From assembly GCA_036268995.1 (NCBI GenBank), contig DATATB010000011.1, positions 26,203 to 90,202 of the forward strand: a stretch of 64,000 nt of DNA. Direction: 5' to 3'. Every line of letters begins with the position of its first letter. The stretch's first letter is position 1. Below are positions 17,281 through 27,187 of this stretch, piece by piece. The notes beneath the pieces were generated by a model, which saw only the letters and a program-made list of their open reading frames with translations, did not search any database and was not told where the DNA came from. Source of the stretch: DATATB01 sp036268995. GTDB taxonomy: Bacteria > Planctomycetota > Planctomycetia > Pirellulales > PNKZ01. The position numbers were made by a program, and so were the translations under genes.

Positions 17281-17550
17281 ATGCTCAAGACTTTTGGTGA
17301 TTTGGTCGTCGATGGCCAGGCGTTGGCCGAAGGCGCGCCGGTCTGGCTGGAGTCCGCTCTTCGCACGGCGACGGGCGACGATTGGCAAGGCACGATCCTG
17401 CTGGGCGAGCGCCCCAAACTCGCTTCCGGATCGCACATGCTGCTTCTGCTGGAAGACGGACGCCAGGCGGAAGTGGTTCTGACGCAAATGCACCCTGGTG
17501 CCGACGGCGGCCTTTTGGTCCGCTTCGAGAGCAGCGACCAGGACGGCTGA
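17281..17550 (+). CDS. Small hypothetical protein (89 aa)
   Basis: ATG 17281 opens MLKTFGDLVVDGQALAEGAP. The protein is predicted beta-rich (alternating hydrophobics in GTILLGERPKLASGSHMLLL and QAEVVLTQ), like a small barrel or PilZ-type fold, but no PilZ RxxxR motif is present. The frame continues upstream to 17092 through AT-rich DNA unlikely to be coding. No operon partner is obvious: the next gene is 407 bases away. Confidence 0.5.
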   Translation: MLKTFGDLVVDGQALAEGAPVWLESALRTATGDDWQGTILLGERPKLASGSHMLLLLEDGRQAEVVLTQMHPGADGGLLVRFESSDQDG

Positions 17551-17957
17551 CGCGGCCGCCGCGTCCCCGCGAACTTCCCCGCGACCAGCGGTCGCGGCTT
17601 TATGGCACACGAGTCGCGACTAAATGTCGCGAATTAGTTTTTGACACTTGGCGCGTCGCTAGTTAACTTGGGGAGTCGTCAGCGTTTGTGGCGTCGGGGA
17701 TTGGACCTCAGCGCGGCTGGTGGCAAGCTGTGCGGGCCCCGCCGAGGAACCGAAAAAAATTTTGCTATCAAGCCGTAACTTTCCTGCTGGCTGGGTCAAT
17801 TAAGGTCGACGATCCGGTAATTTCCTGCCTGCCGCATCGTCGCGACCCAAGCATGCCGTAACAACCTGCCCGCGTCGGATTTAAAGCCTGCCTGAAGCTG
17901 AAGCCCGGCGCTGCGGCAAAGCTGACTACCTGCCTCACACAAAACGGAGACCCGTCC
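17551..17957. other. 407-bp leader/promoter region of the DUF1501 operon
   Basis: No gene. It holds the promoter candidate below and, just upstream at 17612-17630, short TCGCGA inverted repeats (GTCGCGAC and GTCGCGAA). The distance from promoter candidate to start codon would give a leader of nearly 280 bases, long enough for post-transcriptional control. Confidence 0.5.
17641..17669 (+). promoter_or_regulatory. Sigma70-like promoter candidate for the 18-27 kb operon
   Basis: TTGACA at 17641-17646, a 17-base spacer and TAACTT at 17664-17669 (-10; three to four of six consensus bases). The -35 and spacing are ideal, the -10 is poor. It is the best match upstream of the DUF1501 gene. Confidence 0.4.
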
Positions 17958-19262
17958 ATGAGCACCACTTTCAAGCCAGGCCGCCGCGGTTTCTTGACCG
18001 TTGGAGCACTTGCCGGGGCCGGCCTCTCGCTGGCTGATTTCTTTCGGCTGAAAGAGGCGCGGGGCGAACAGAAGAGCTACGACTTCATCGAGGCCAAGGC
18101 CAAGAGCGTGATCCACATCTATCTGCCGGGCGGCATGGCCCAGCAGGAGACGTTCGATCCCAAGCCGTTTGCCCCGCTGGAATATCGCGGCGAGCTGAAG
18201 CCGATTCCCACGAAGCTGGCCGGCGTGCAGTTCAGCGAGCTGCTGCCCCGCACGGCAGCCGTCGCCGACAAGATCACCGTGATTCGCTCGATGAGCCACG
18301 GCGAAGCGGCCCACGAGCGTGGCACGCACAACATGTTCACCGGCTACCGGCCCAGCCCGGCCCTAATCTTCCCCAGCATGGGCAGCGTTGTGAGCCACGA
18401 GTACGGCCCGCGCAACAATCTGCCGCCCTATGTTTGCGTTCCCAATCAGCCCAACGAGTTTGCGGGCACGGGCTATCTCAGTTCGTCGTTCGCCCCGTTC
18501 AGCCTGGGTTCGGATCCGGCCAGCGGCGGCTTCCAGGTGCGCGATCTGAGCCTGCCGGGCGGCGTGGACGACACCCGCTTTGCCCGTCGCCGCAGCGCCC
18601 TGGATGCGGTGAACGATTACTTCGCCAAGAAGGAACAGTCCGACGCGCTCAAGGCGATGGACACCTTCTACGATCGGGCCTACAGCCTGATCAGCTCGCA
18701 GAAGGCTCGCGAGGCCTTCAACATCAATGCCGAGCCGGCCGCTATTCGCGATCAATACGGCCGCAACGAAGCCGGCCAGCGAATGCTGATGGCCCGGCGG
18801 CTGGTGGCCGCGGGCGTGCGTTTCGTGTCGCTGACCTACGGCGGCTGGGACATGCACGACCGGATCACTTACAACATGCAGCGGCAATTGCCGAACTTCG
18901 ACCAGGCGTTTTCGATGCTCATCCAGGATCTGGATCGCAACGGCCTGCTGGACAGCACGTTGGTCATGGTGTCGTCCGAGTTCGGACGCACGCCGAAGAT
19001 CAACCAGCAATCGGGCCGCGACCACTGGCCCAAGGTGTTCAGCGTGGTGCTGGCCGGCGGCGGTATCAAGCGCGGCCTGGTCTACGGTTCGAGCAATGCC
19101 ACGGCCAGCGAGCCGGAGGACGACGCCATCGGCCCGGCCGACCTGGCCACGACCGTGTATCACCAGTTGGGCATCGTGGCCGACAAGGAATTGATGGCGC
19201 CGGGCAATCGGCCCATCGAAATCGTCGACGGCGGCAATGTCCGCAAGGACTTGCTGGCCTAG
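17958..19262 (+). CDS. DUF1501 family protein (Tat-exported, sulfatase/phosphatase-like fold)
   Basis: 434 residues. A Tat-type signal (FKPGRRGFLTVGALAGAGLS) is followed by the DUF1501 body. Family landmarks are present: GGMAQQETFDPKP, SMSHGEAAHERGTHNM, YGGWDMHDRI, SSEFGRTPKI and GRDHWPKVFSVVLAGGG. DUF1501 proteins belong to the alkaline-phosphatase-like superfamily and are hugely expanded in planctomycetes. The conserved His/Asp cluster suggests metal-dependent hydrolysis, probably of sulfate or phosphate esters on surface or scavenged polymers, though no substrate is proven. It is first in a four-gene plus-strand operon with a PPC-domain protein, DUF1549/1553 and a cytochrome/WD40 fusion. 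A GGAG sits a few bases upstream of ATG 17958. Confidence 0.93.
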   Translation: MSTTFKPGRRGFLTVGALAGAGLSLADFFRLKEARGEQKSYDFIEAKAKSVIHIYLPGGMAQQETFDPKPFAPLEYRGELKPIPTKLAGVQFSELLPRTAAVADKITVIRSMSHGEAAHERGTHNMFTGYRPSPALIFPSMGSVVSHEYGPRNNLPPYVCVPNQPNEFAGTGYLSSSFAPFSLGSDPASGGFQVRDLSLPGGVDDTRFARRRSALDAVNDYFAKKEQSDALKAMDTFYDRAYSLISSQKAREAFNINAEPAAIRDQYGRNEAGQRMLMARRLVAAGVRFVSLTYGGWDMHDRITYNMQRQLPNFDQAFSMLIQDLDRNGLLDSTLVMVSSEFGRTPKINQQSGRDHWPKVFSVVLAGGGIKRGLVYGSSNATASEPEDDAIGPADLATTVYHQLGIVADKELMAPGNRPIEIVDGGNVRKDLLA

Positions 19263-19545
19263 TCGCGCATGGGCGACTGGGAGTTGGCGACTGGGATTCG
19301 TCGCCAAAGAGATTGTCTTCCCCGGCTGGCACGGAATCGTCTGCGGGGTGCGTTTTCGGCCAGGCCGCCCTTGGGCCTGGCAAGTCGCGGCGGGCCAGGA
19401 TGGCCACTGCGACACGGCCAAGCTGTTTTGGCCAAAGCGACACCCACCAGGGCGGCGCAAGCCGTTCGTCGGCTGACGAACGGTCGCCGCTAACATCCCG
19501 CACGGTCTGTTGCCGACTGTTTTTAGCCAACCGGGGAAATCGCCG

Positions 19546-22095
19546 ATGCGCGTCTTGCTGCGTAGCTCTCTTGTGCCGTTTGTGTTGGCTGCCGGCTGCC
19601 TGTTGCCGGCCGCCGAACTGTTGGCCGATGGCCCGATACTCAACGGCATCGTTCCGCAGGGCGGTCGCCGCGGCACTGAAGTCGAAGTGGTGATGAGCGG
19701 CGCGCGGCTCGAGGATGCCGATGGCATCTTGTTCTATACGCCCGGCATCGAGCTGAAAAAATTCACGCCGGTCAACGCAGGCTCGGTCAAAGCGCTGCTG
19801 ACCCTGGCTCCCGATTGCCGCTTGGGCAATCACGCGTTGCGCGTGCGCACCGCCTCGGGCATTACCGAGATGATGCTCTTCAGCGTCGGGGCGCTGCCCG
19901 AGAAGACCGAGGCCGAACCGAACAACGAGTTCACCAAGCCGCAGCCGGTCGAGCTGGATACGACGATCAACGGCAACATCGGCAACGAGGACGTCGATTA
20001 TTACGCGGTCACGGCCCGTAAGGGCGAGCGGATCACGGCCGAAGTAGAAGGCATCCGCCTGGGACGCACGCGGTTCGATCCTTACGTGTCGATCATGGAC
20101 AAGGACCGCTTCGAATTGGCCAGCTCCGACGACGCGGCGCTACTGTGGCAGGACGGTGTCGCAGCGTTGGTGGCCCCGGAAGACGGGACGTACGTCGTCC
20201 AGGTTCGCGACAGTTCGTTCGGCGGCAACGGCGCAGCCAGTTACCGGCTGCACGTCGGTCGTTTTCCGCGGCCCACGGCCGTGTATCCGGCTGGTGGCCG
20301 GCCGGGCGAGACGCTGGAAGTGCGCTTCCTGGGCGACGCCGGGGGCGAGTTCCGCCAGAAGATCAAGGTGCCCGCCTTCACTGAGAATGCATTTTATCCG
20401 TTCATTTTCGCGCCGGACAGCCGCACCACCGGTCTGTTCGTCGAGCAGAAAGGCGGCGTCGCCCCGACGCCCAACTACTTCCGCCTCACGGATCTGACGA
20501 ACGTCCTGGAAGTCGAGCCCAACGACGAATCGCCCACGGCAACTCCGGCCAGCGAACCGCCGGCGACCAAGCCGGTGGCCTTCAACGGCATCATCGAGAA
20601 GCCGGGCGATTCCGATTCCTTCAAGTTCACCGCCAAGAAGGGTCAGCAGTTCGACATCCACGTCTACGCCCGCAGCATCCGCTCGCCGCTGGACTCGGTG
20701 TTGGTCGTCCGACGCGGCAAAGGCGGCAACATCGCCAGCAACGACGACAGCGGCGGACCGGACAGCTACCTCCGCTTCACGGCTCCGGCCGACGACGACT
20801 ATGTGCTGAACGTCACCGACCTGCTCAAGCAGGGCGGGCCCGACTATGTGTACCGGATCGAAGTCGTGCCGCTGGCCCCAAAGTTTGTCATGACGCTGCC
20901 CGAGCTGGTGCGCTACAAGGATGTCACCGTGGCGATTCCGCAGGGCAACCGCATGGCGGTCTTGGTAAATGCCAATTGGCAAGCGTTCAACGCCGGCGTG
21001 AAGTTCGAAATGAAGGACTTGCCCAAGGGCGTCACGGCCGAAGTCATGCCGATCACGACCGGATATCCCAGCGTGCCGGTGCTGCTGACGGCAGCTGCCG
21101 ACGCGCCGTTGGGCGGGTCGCTGTGCGACATCGACGGCCACATGATCCACGACACGCTCAAGGCCGAGGGGCACCTGTGGCAAACCAGCATGCTGGTCGC
21201 CGGTGACAATCAACGGCCGGTCTGGACGCACACGGCGCAGCGCATGGCCACGGCCGTGATCGAAGACGTTCCCTTCTCGATCGAAGTCCTCGAGCCCAAG
21301 GTGCCGATCGTCCGCAACGGATCGATGGAACTCAGGGTCCGAGCCAAGCGCGCCGAAGGCTTCAAGGCTCCGATCTCCATCCGGCTGCTCTACAATCCGC
21401 CGGGCATTGGCTCTTCGGCGGCTGGCTCGATTGCCGAAGGCCAGACCGAGGGCACCATTCCGCTCACGGCCAATGGCGGCGCGTCGGTGGGCACCTGGAA
21501 GATCGTGGTGCTGGCCGAAGCGACGCTCAATCCCGAGCAAACGCCCGTCAAGAAACGTCGTCGCCGCGGTCAAGGCGGTACGCTCGTATCGTCGCAGTTG
21601 GTGAACCTGGAGATCGCCGAAGCTTTCTTGCAACTGGCATTCAAGCCAGCCGCCGCCGAGCTGGGCAAAGAGGCCACGCTCGTAGTCGGCGTGACCAACA
21701 ACCGCGAATTCCCGGGCGAGGCCGTGGTCGAGCTCGTGGGCCTGCCGGGCGAAGTGACTGCCGAGCCGATCAAGATCAACAAGGATACTTCCGAGGCGAC
21801 CTTCAAGCTCAAGACGTCGCTCAAAAGTCCCGCCGGCCGGCACAAGGCCATCATGTGCCGGGCGATCGTGACACTCAACGGCGAGCCGGTGCAACACACA
21901 CTGGGGCCCGCCGAGTTGCGGATCGATGCGCCGCTGCCGCCCAAAGCCTCGAAGCCGGCTCCGAAGCCAACCACTGTAGCAGCCAAGCCGGCCGCGGTCG
22001 CAGCCAAACCGGCAGCGAAGCCCTTGAGCCGGCTGGAACAATTGCGCCAGGAGCGCGAAAACGGTAAGCAACCGACAAAACCGGCTGGAAACTAA
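19546..22095 (+). CDS. Secreted PPC (pre-peptidase C-terminal) domain protein with Ig-like regions
   Basis: 849 residues from ATG 19546, with a GGGGAAA site just upstream. The signal peptide is MRVLLRSSLVPFVLAAGCLL, ending around LLADG. An IPT-like start (ILNGIVPQGGRRGTEVEVVM) comes first. Two PPC-type beta-jellyroll units follow, recognisable by EAEPNNEFTKPQPVELD-x-INGNI and EVEPNDESPTATP-x-FNGII, each ending in a D-x-D/F-x-F-type strand (VDYYAV, SDSFKFTA). Several Ig-like stretches and an Ala/Pro/Lys tail (KPAPKPTTVAAKPAAV) complete it. PPC domains usually bind or shield surfaces of secreted enzymes. The position between DUF1501 and DUF1549 is the standard planctomycete arrangement, suggesting a shared extracellular or periplasmic complex. 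Confidence 0.88.
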   Translation: MRVLLRSSLVPFVLAAGCLLPAAELLADGPILNGIVPQGGRRGTEVEVVMSGARLEDADGILFYTPGIELKKFTPVNAGSVKALLTLAPDCRLGNHALRVRTASGITEMMLFSVGALPEKTEAEPNNEFTKPQPVELDTTINGNIGNEDVDYYAVTARKGERITAEVEGIRLGRTRFDPYVSIMDKDRFELASSDDAALLWQDGVAALVAPEDGTYVVQVRDSSFGGNGAASYRLHVGRFPRPTAVYPAGGRPGETLEVRFLGDAGGEFRQKIKVPAFTENAFYPFIFAPDSRTTGLFVEQKGGVAPTPNYFRLTDLTNVLEVEPNDESPTATPASEPPATKPVAFNGIIEKPGDSDSFKFTAKKGQQFDIHVYARSIRSPLDSVLVVRRGKGGNIASNDDSGGPDSYLRFTAPADDDYVLNVTDLLKQGGPDYVYRIEVVPLAPKFVMTLPELVRYKDVTVAIPQGNRMAVLVNANWQAFNAGVKFEMKDLPKGVTAEVMPITTGYPSVPVLLTAAADAPLGGSLCDIDGHMIHDTLKAEGHLWQTSMLVAGDNQRPVWTHTAQRMATAVIEDVPFSIEVLEPKVPIVRNGSMELRVRAKRAEGFKAPISIRLLYNPPGIGSSAAGSIAEGQTEGTIPLTANGGASVGTWKIVVLAEATLNPEQTPVKKRRRRGQGGTLVSSQLVNLEIAEAFLQLAFKPAAAELGKEATLVVGVTNNREFPGEAVVELVGLPGEVTAEPIKINKDTSEATFKLKTSLKSPAGRHKAIMCRAIVTLNGEPVQHTLGPAELRIDAPLPPKASKPAPKPTTVAAKPAAVAAKPAAKPLSRLEQLRQERENGKQPTKPAGN

Positions 22096-22133
22096 CGGCC
22101 AGTTTTGCATCGCAAGTCCGACAATACCAAACC

Positions 22134-24605
22134 ATGAATCGACGACAGGAACGAGCCGTGAAACTTTTTGTGCGCGTGGTAGGAAGCTGGATCGCGCTGG
22201 CCCTGGTAGCGACCGCGCAGGCTGGCACGGTGGCGCCCGCTGGCGCTCCGAAGCTGGAAGTCTTTCCGCCCGACGTGAACCTGGCCACGGCCCGCGACCG
22301 CCAGTCGTACGTCGTGCTGGTGACTCGGCCGGACGGCGTCACGCTGGACAAGACGCAAGAGGCCAAAGCCACGCTGGAGAATCCGGCCGTTGCGCGGCTG
22401 GACAAGCGCGGCATGGTGCTGCCGGTGGCCGATGGCAGCACGCAGCTGCGAATCGAATACGAAGGCCAGCAATTGCGCGTGCCGGTAACCGTCAAGGATG
22501 CGAAAACCGAGCGGCCCGTCAGCTTTAATCTGGACGTGATGCCGGTGTTCATGCGGTCCGGCTGCAACACGGGCAGTTGCCACGGGGCGGCCCGCGGCAA
22601 AGACGGATTCATGCTGTCGCTATTCGGCTACGATCCGGCCGGCGACCATTATCGCATCACGCACGAGCTGGGCTTTCGCCGAATCAACCTGGCTCTGCCC
22701 AAGGAAAGCCTGATGCTGGAAAAATGCGACGGCAGCGTGCCGCACACCGGCGGCAAGCGGTTTGCCAAAGACAGCGAGTACTACGACTCGATTCTCCGCT
22801 GGCTCGAGGCCGGCGTGCCCAACGATAGCGGCGCCGTGCCCAAGGTGGAACGCGTCGAGCTGTATCCGCGCCAGATCGTGCTCGAAGGCGAAGGAGCCAA
22901 GCAGCAGCTCGTGGCCCGGGCGATCTACAGCGACGGCACCGATCGCGACGTGACGAACCTGGCCGTGTTCATGTCTAACAACGACAATTCCGCCTTGGTC
23001 AGCCCCGACGGATTGATCACGGCCGGCGCCCGCGGCGAGGCCTTCGTGATGGCCCGCTTCGAGACGCACACGGTGGGCATGCAAGTGCTGACGCTGCCCA
23101 AGGACCTGAAGTACAGCCCGCCGCAAAGCAAGCCGATCAATTACATCGACGAGCTGGTGAACACGAAGCTCGAAAAGCTGCGGCTGTTGCCCAGCGAGCT
23201 GGCTGGCGACGAGACGTTCCTGCGGCGCGTGACCGTGGACATCACCGGCCTGTTGCCCACCGAGCAGGAGTACACCGAATTCCTGGCCGACAAGACCCCG
23301 AACAAACGGGCCAAGCTCATCGACCGGCTGCTCGAGCGCAAGGAGTTTTCCGAGATTTGGGCCATGAAGTGGGCCGAGCTGCTGTTGGTGAAAACCAAGA
23401 ACGGCGGCCAGGTCAGCTACAAGAACGTCTATCTATATGCGACCTGGCTGACGGCGCAGATTTCGAACGACGTGCCGATCGACAAAATGGTGCAGGAGCT
23501 GTTGTGTTCCAGCGGCGGCACGTTCAAGAAGCCGCCGACGAACTACTACCAGGTCGAAACGGCAACGTTGAAAGTGGCGGAGAACACGGCCCAGACCTTC
23601 ATGGGCATTCGCACGCAGTGTGCCCAGTGCCACAACCATCCGTTCGACCGCTGGACGATGAACGACTACTACAGTTTTGCCGCCTTCTTCGCACAAGTGG
23701 GCCGCAAGCAAGGCGAGGACTACCGCGAGCAGATCATCTACAACCGCGGCGGCGGCGAAGTGGCCAATCCGGTGACCAAAAAGACCATGGCCCCGAAATT
23801 TCTCGGCGGCGACAGTCCCGATACCAAGGGGCAGGACCGCCGCGAAGTGCTGGCCAAGTGGCTGGCCTCGCCCGATAACCCCTACTTCGCCACGAGCATT
23901 GCCAATCGCGTTTGGGAGCATTTCTTCGGCATCGGCATCGTGCAGCCGGTGGACGACATTCGCGTCAGCAATCCGCCGAGCAATCCCGAGCTGTTCAAGG
24001 CGCTCGGCGACCATTTCACGCAGTACCACTACAACTTCAAGCAGCTCGTCCGCGACATTTGCAACTCGCAAACCTATCAGCGTGCCACGGCCCGCAACGC
24101 GAGCAACCAGTCCGACGAGCTGAATTTCGCCCATGCTCGCGTTCGCCGCATTCGGGCCGAAAGCCTGCTGGATTGCATTTCGGAAGTCACGGAGACAAAG
24201 GACAAGTTCCGCGGCCTGCCGCCGGGAGCCCGGGCCGTGCAGATTGCCGACGGCGCGACGAGCTCGTACTTCCTCGATTCGTTCGGCCGTTCGCCGCGCG
24301 ACACAGTTTGTGCTTGCGACGCCAAGACGGACCCCACGCTGTCGCAATCGTTGCACCTGCTCAACGGTGACACGACCGAGGGCAAAATCCGCGCCGGCGG
24401 AATCATCAAGCGGATGTTGGCCGAGAAAAAACAGCCCGACGAAATCATCCGCACGCTCTACCTACGCTGCCTGTCGCGCCAGCCTGCACCGGAGGAATTG
24501 GCAAAACTGCACGCCGCCGTAGCCGGTGAAAAGGACCAGCAACGCGCGTTGGATGACATTTTCTGGGCCGTCCTCAATTCCCGCGAGTTCGTGTTCAACC
24601 ATTAA
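22134..24605 (+). CDS. DUF1549/DUF1553 protein with cytochrome-like CH motifs and a Big-2-like domain
   Basis: 823 residues. Signal-type N-terminus, then a cytochrome-like region with SGCNTGSCHG (Cys144, Cys149, His150; an atypical CxxxxCH). A Big-2/Ig-like segment follows (VERVELYPRQIVLEGEG to VQVLTLP region). DUF1549 begins at NYIDELVNTKLEKLRLLP and holds a classical CAQCH (Cys496, Cys499, His500) in GIRTQCAQCHNHPFDRW. DUF1553 follows from EVLAKWLASPDNPYFATSIA, with RVWEHFFG and ending NSREFVFNH. These proteins are planctomycete-specific and thought to be periplasmic, perhaps redox-linked. ATG 22134 is listed; GTG 22158 (AGGA seven bases upstream) may be the true start, giving a cleaner signal peptide. 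Confidence 0.93.
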   Translation: MNRRQERAVKLFVRVVGSWIALALVATAQAGTVAPAGAPKLEVFPPDVNLATARDRQSYVVLVTRPDGVTLDKTQEAKATLENPAVARLDKRGMVLPVADGSTQLRIEYEGQQLRVPVTVKDAKTERPVSFNLDVMPVFMRSGCNTGSCHGAARGKDGFMLSLFGYDPAGDHYRITHELGFRRINLALPKESLMLEKCDGSVPHTGGKRFAKDSEYYDSILRWLEAGVPNDSGAVPKVERVELYPRQIVLEGEGAKQQLVARAIYSDGTDRDVTNLAVFMSNNDNSALVSPDGLITAGARGEAFVMARFETHTVGMQVLTLPKDLKYSPPQSKPINYIDELVNTKLEKLRLLPSELAGDETFLRRVTVDITGLLPTEQEYTEFLADKTPNKRAKLIDRLLERKEFSEIWAMKWAELLLVKTKNGGQVSYKNVYLYATWLTAQISNDVPIDKMVQELLCSSGGTFKKPPTNYYQVETATLKVAENTAQTFMGIRTQCAQCHNHPFDRWTMNDYYSFAAFFAQVGRKQGEDYREQIIYNRGGGEVANPVTKKTMAPKFLGGDSPDTKGQDRREVLAKWLASPDNPYFATSIANRVWEHFFGIGIVQPVDDIRVSNPPSNPELFKALGDHFTQYHYNFKQLVRDICNSQTYQRATARNASNQSDELNFAHARVRRIRAESLLDCISEVTETKDKFRGLPPGARAVQIADGATSSYFLDSFGRSPRDTVCACDAKTDPTLSQSLHLLNGDTTEGKIRAGGIIKRMLAEKKQPDEIIRTLYLRCLSRQPAPEELAKLHAAVAGEKDQQRALDDIFWAVLNSREFVFNH

Positions 24606-24712
24606 ACCACGTCCATTACCGACTCACTCCGGTCGCCAGCGCTCCCGGCTCGCCGCGGCGATGCGAGCACCTGCCGGCACGCGACCGCAATCCATACGTC
24701 GAGAACATTTCC

Positions 24713-27187
24713 ATGTCTGTCAGCAATTTGCGCGTGATCGCGCTGGCGCTCATCGTTGCGGCATCGTCGTTGGTCGGGTCTTCACTGGCGGCCGAACCCG
24801 CCAAGCCGGCGGCCAAGAGCGAGCCGGCCAAGCCTGCTCCGGCGGCCAAGGCTGCGCCCGCTGGTGCGGCTCCGGCCAAGACCGCGGCCGTCATGCCAAA
24901 GATCAACTACGCCGAGCACATCCAACCGATCTTCCGCGAGCATTGCTACAGTTGCCACAGCCAGGACACGGCGAAAAGCGACCTGGCACTTGATTCGTAT
25001 GCCGCGGCCATGCGAGGCGGCGCCGGTGGCGAAGTGGTATTGGCCGGCGACCTCGAGAGCTCGCGGCTGTGGATGCTCATTTCGCATCAAGAAACGCCCA
25101 AGATGCCGCCCGAGCAGGACAAGCTGGCCGAGGCCAAGCTGTCGCTCGTCAAGCAGTGGATCCTGGAAGGTGCGTTGGAAAGTGCCGGCTCGAAGGCCAA
25201 GGCCAAGCCCAAGACCAACCTGGAACTGAAAGTCACGAGTGGCTCCGCGAAGCCCAGCGGCCCGCCGCCCATGCCGTCAGGGCTGGGGCGCGAGCCGTAT
25301 GTCTACACTCCCCGGGCCGGAGCCGTCACCGCCATCGCCGCCAGTCCCTGGGCGCCGCTGGTGGCCATCGCCGGTCAGAAGCAAGTGTTGCTCTACAACT
25401 CCGACACGGGCGAACTGCTCGGCGTGCTGCCATTTCCCGAGGGGCGCGTGCAGGTGCTCAAATTCAGCCGCAGCGGCGGCATCTTGCTGGCCGGCGGCGG
25501 CCGCGGCGGCCAGTCGGGCCGCGTCGTGCTGTTCGACGTCAAGACCGGCAAGCGCGTGGGCGAGGTCGGCGATGAACTCGACGTCGTGCTGGCCGCCGAT
25601 ATCAACGACGACCACACCCTGGTGGCGCTGGGCGGCCCGCGGCGGATTGTCCGCGTGTATTCGGTCGCCGAGGGTACCGTCGAGTACGAAATTCGCAAGC
25701 ATACCGACTGGATCTACGCGCTCGAGTTCAGTCCCGACGGCGTGCTGCTGGCCACCGCTGACCGCAGCGCCGGCTTGTTTGTCTGGGAAGCCGACACGGG
25801 CCGCGAGTTTCAGAATCTCACTGGCCACACGGCCGGCGTCACCGACGTGAGCTGGCGCAGCGACGCCAATTTGCTGGCAAGTTCCAGCGAAGACGGCACG
25901 ATCCGCTTGTGGGAAATGGACAACGGCAAGCAAGTGAAAAGCTGGCCCGCTCACAGCGGCGGCACCACCGCCGTGATGTATGCCCGCGATGGCCGGTTGG
26001 TCTCGGCGGGCCGCGACAATCAAGCCAGGCTGTGGGACGGCAACGGCAAGAACCTGAAGGCGTTCGGTCCATTCAGCGACCAGGTGCTGGAAGCGGCCAT
26101 CACGCACGATGGCGGCCGCGTGGTTGCCGGCGATTGGACCGGTGAGATTCGCCTGTATGGCACGGCTGACGGCGCACTGGTAGCGCGATTGCTGGAGAAT
26201 CCGCCGACGCTGGCGATGCTGATCGAAGGCGAAACGCAGCGAGCCGGCCAGTTCGAGGCGGAGGCCAAAAAGCTGGCAGCCGAAGTCGAACAGTTGGACC
26301 GCGCGGCCAAGGTCGCCGCAGCGGCAACCCAAGCGGCTGCGGCGCAGGCGCAAGCGGCGGCAGCAGAGCTCAAACGGCTGCAAGCACTTCGCCCGCAGCT
26401 TGAGAAGTCGATCGTCGACAAGACGGCCGCCGGCAAAAAGGCTCACGAGGCGCTGGCCGCTGTGCGGGCCGCGGCCGCAAAGGTCCAAGCCGACGAAACT
26501 CCGGCCCACCGTGCGGCCAATCACAACAATGGCGCGTGGCGTGCGGCTGTCGAGCGCGTGGCAAAGCTCGATCAAGAGATCTCGCGCGCGGCCGACAAGT
26601 TGCAAGCGGCAAAAAAGACGCTCGCCGATAAGCAAGCGCAGCTCGAAAAATTCAAAGCTGATAAGGCCGCGGCAGCCAAGGACGCGAACCGGGGCAAGAA
26701 GCTTGCCAATGAGGTGGCGGAACTCCAGCGGCAAGTGAAATCGCTGGAAGCGGCATTGGCCGCGGTCACGGAAAAAAAGACCGCAGCTGCCAAGCCCATC
26801 GACAAGCTGCTAGCCGACAAGACCGCCGCCGATATGTTGTTGGCCGAAAAGGTCGCGGCCGCTAAGCAGGCAAGCGACAAGGTGGCCCAAGCGCAGGCCG
26901 CCGCCCGGGCTGGCGACCAAGAGCGGGCTGCTTTGTCCAAGTCGCTGACCGAAACCACGGCGGCATTGAAGGCCGCGACGGCCAAGGCTCCGCAATACCA
27001 GGCCGCAGTGGACAAGGCCCGCGTCGCACAAGCGGCCGTCGAAAAGACACTGGCCGACAAGCGGCCGGCCGTGCAAGCTGCGAGCACTGCGGCCGCCGCC
27101 GCCAAAGCTAGCGCCGAGCGAGCGCGGCAAGAAAAAGCCCAGCTCGACAAGCTTCGCACCGCCCAGGTCAACGCGCCGCAGCCGTAG
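24713..27187 (+). CDS. Planctomycete cytochrome-c (PSCyt1) / WD40 propeller / long coiled-coil fusion
   Basis: 824 residues. Signal peptide (LRVIALALIVAASSL), an Ala/Lys/Pro linker, then a cytochrome-c-like motif CYSCH (Cys78, Cys81, His82) in IFREHCYSCHSQDTAKSDLA, typical of PSCyt1. Residues ~200-500 are WD40 repeats (HTDWIYALEFSPDGVLLATA, HTAGVTDVSWRSDANLLASS, with WE/LWD ends), forming a seven-blade-like propeller. Residues ~505-815 are a very Ala/Lys-rich heptad region (AEVEQLDRAAKVAAAATQAA; DKTAADMLLAEKVAAAKQAS), a long coiled coil. Last gene of the operon. The combination suggests a redox-sensing or electron-handling surface scaffold, but no direct role is known. Confidence 0.88.
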   Translation: MSVSNLRVIALALIVAASSLVGSSLAAEPAKPAAKSEPAKPAPAAKAAPAGAAPAKTAAVMPKINYAEHIQPIFREHCYSCHSQDTAKSDLALDSYAAAMRGGAGGEVVLAGDLESSRLWMLISHQETPKMPPEQDKLAEAKLSLVKQWILEGALESAGSKAKAKPKTNLELKVTSGSAKPSGPPPMPSGLGREPYVYTPRAGAVTAIAASPWAPLVAIAGQKQVLLYNSDTGELLGVLPFPEGRVQVLKFSRSGGILLAGGGRGGQSGRVVLFDVKTGKRVGEVGDELDVVLAADINDDHTLVALGGPRRIVRVYSVAEGTVEYEIRKHTDWIYALEFSPDGVLLATADRSAGLFVWEADTGREFQNLTGHTAGVTDVSWRSDANLLASSSEDGTIRLWEMDNGKQVKSWPAHSGGTTAVMYARDGRLVSAGRDNQARLWDGNGKNLKAFGPFSDQVLEAAITHDGGRVVAGDWTGEIRLYGTADGALVARLLENPPTLAMLIEGETQRAGQFEAEAKKLAAEVEQLDRAAKVAAAATQAAAAQAQAAAAELKRLQALRPQLEKSIVDKTAAGKKAHEALAAVRAAAAKVQADETPAHRAANHNNGAWRAAVERVAKLDQEISRAADKLQAAKKTLADKQAQLEKFKADKAAAAKDANRGKKLANEVAELQRQVKSLEAALAAVTEKKTAAAKPIDKLLADKTAADMLLAEKVAAAKQASDKVAQAQAAARAGDQERAALSKSLTETTAALKAATAKAPQYQAAVDKARVAQAAVEKTLADKRPAVQAASTAAAAAKASAERARQEKAQLDKLRTAQVNAPQP

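Noticed and set aside
20140..22110. 656-codon open frame opposite the PPC-domain gene
   Set aside because: Shadow composition (Arg/His/Gly-rich), no start context, no domain.
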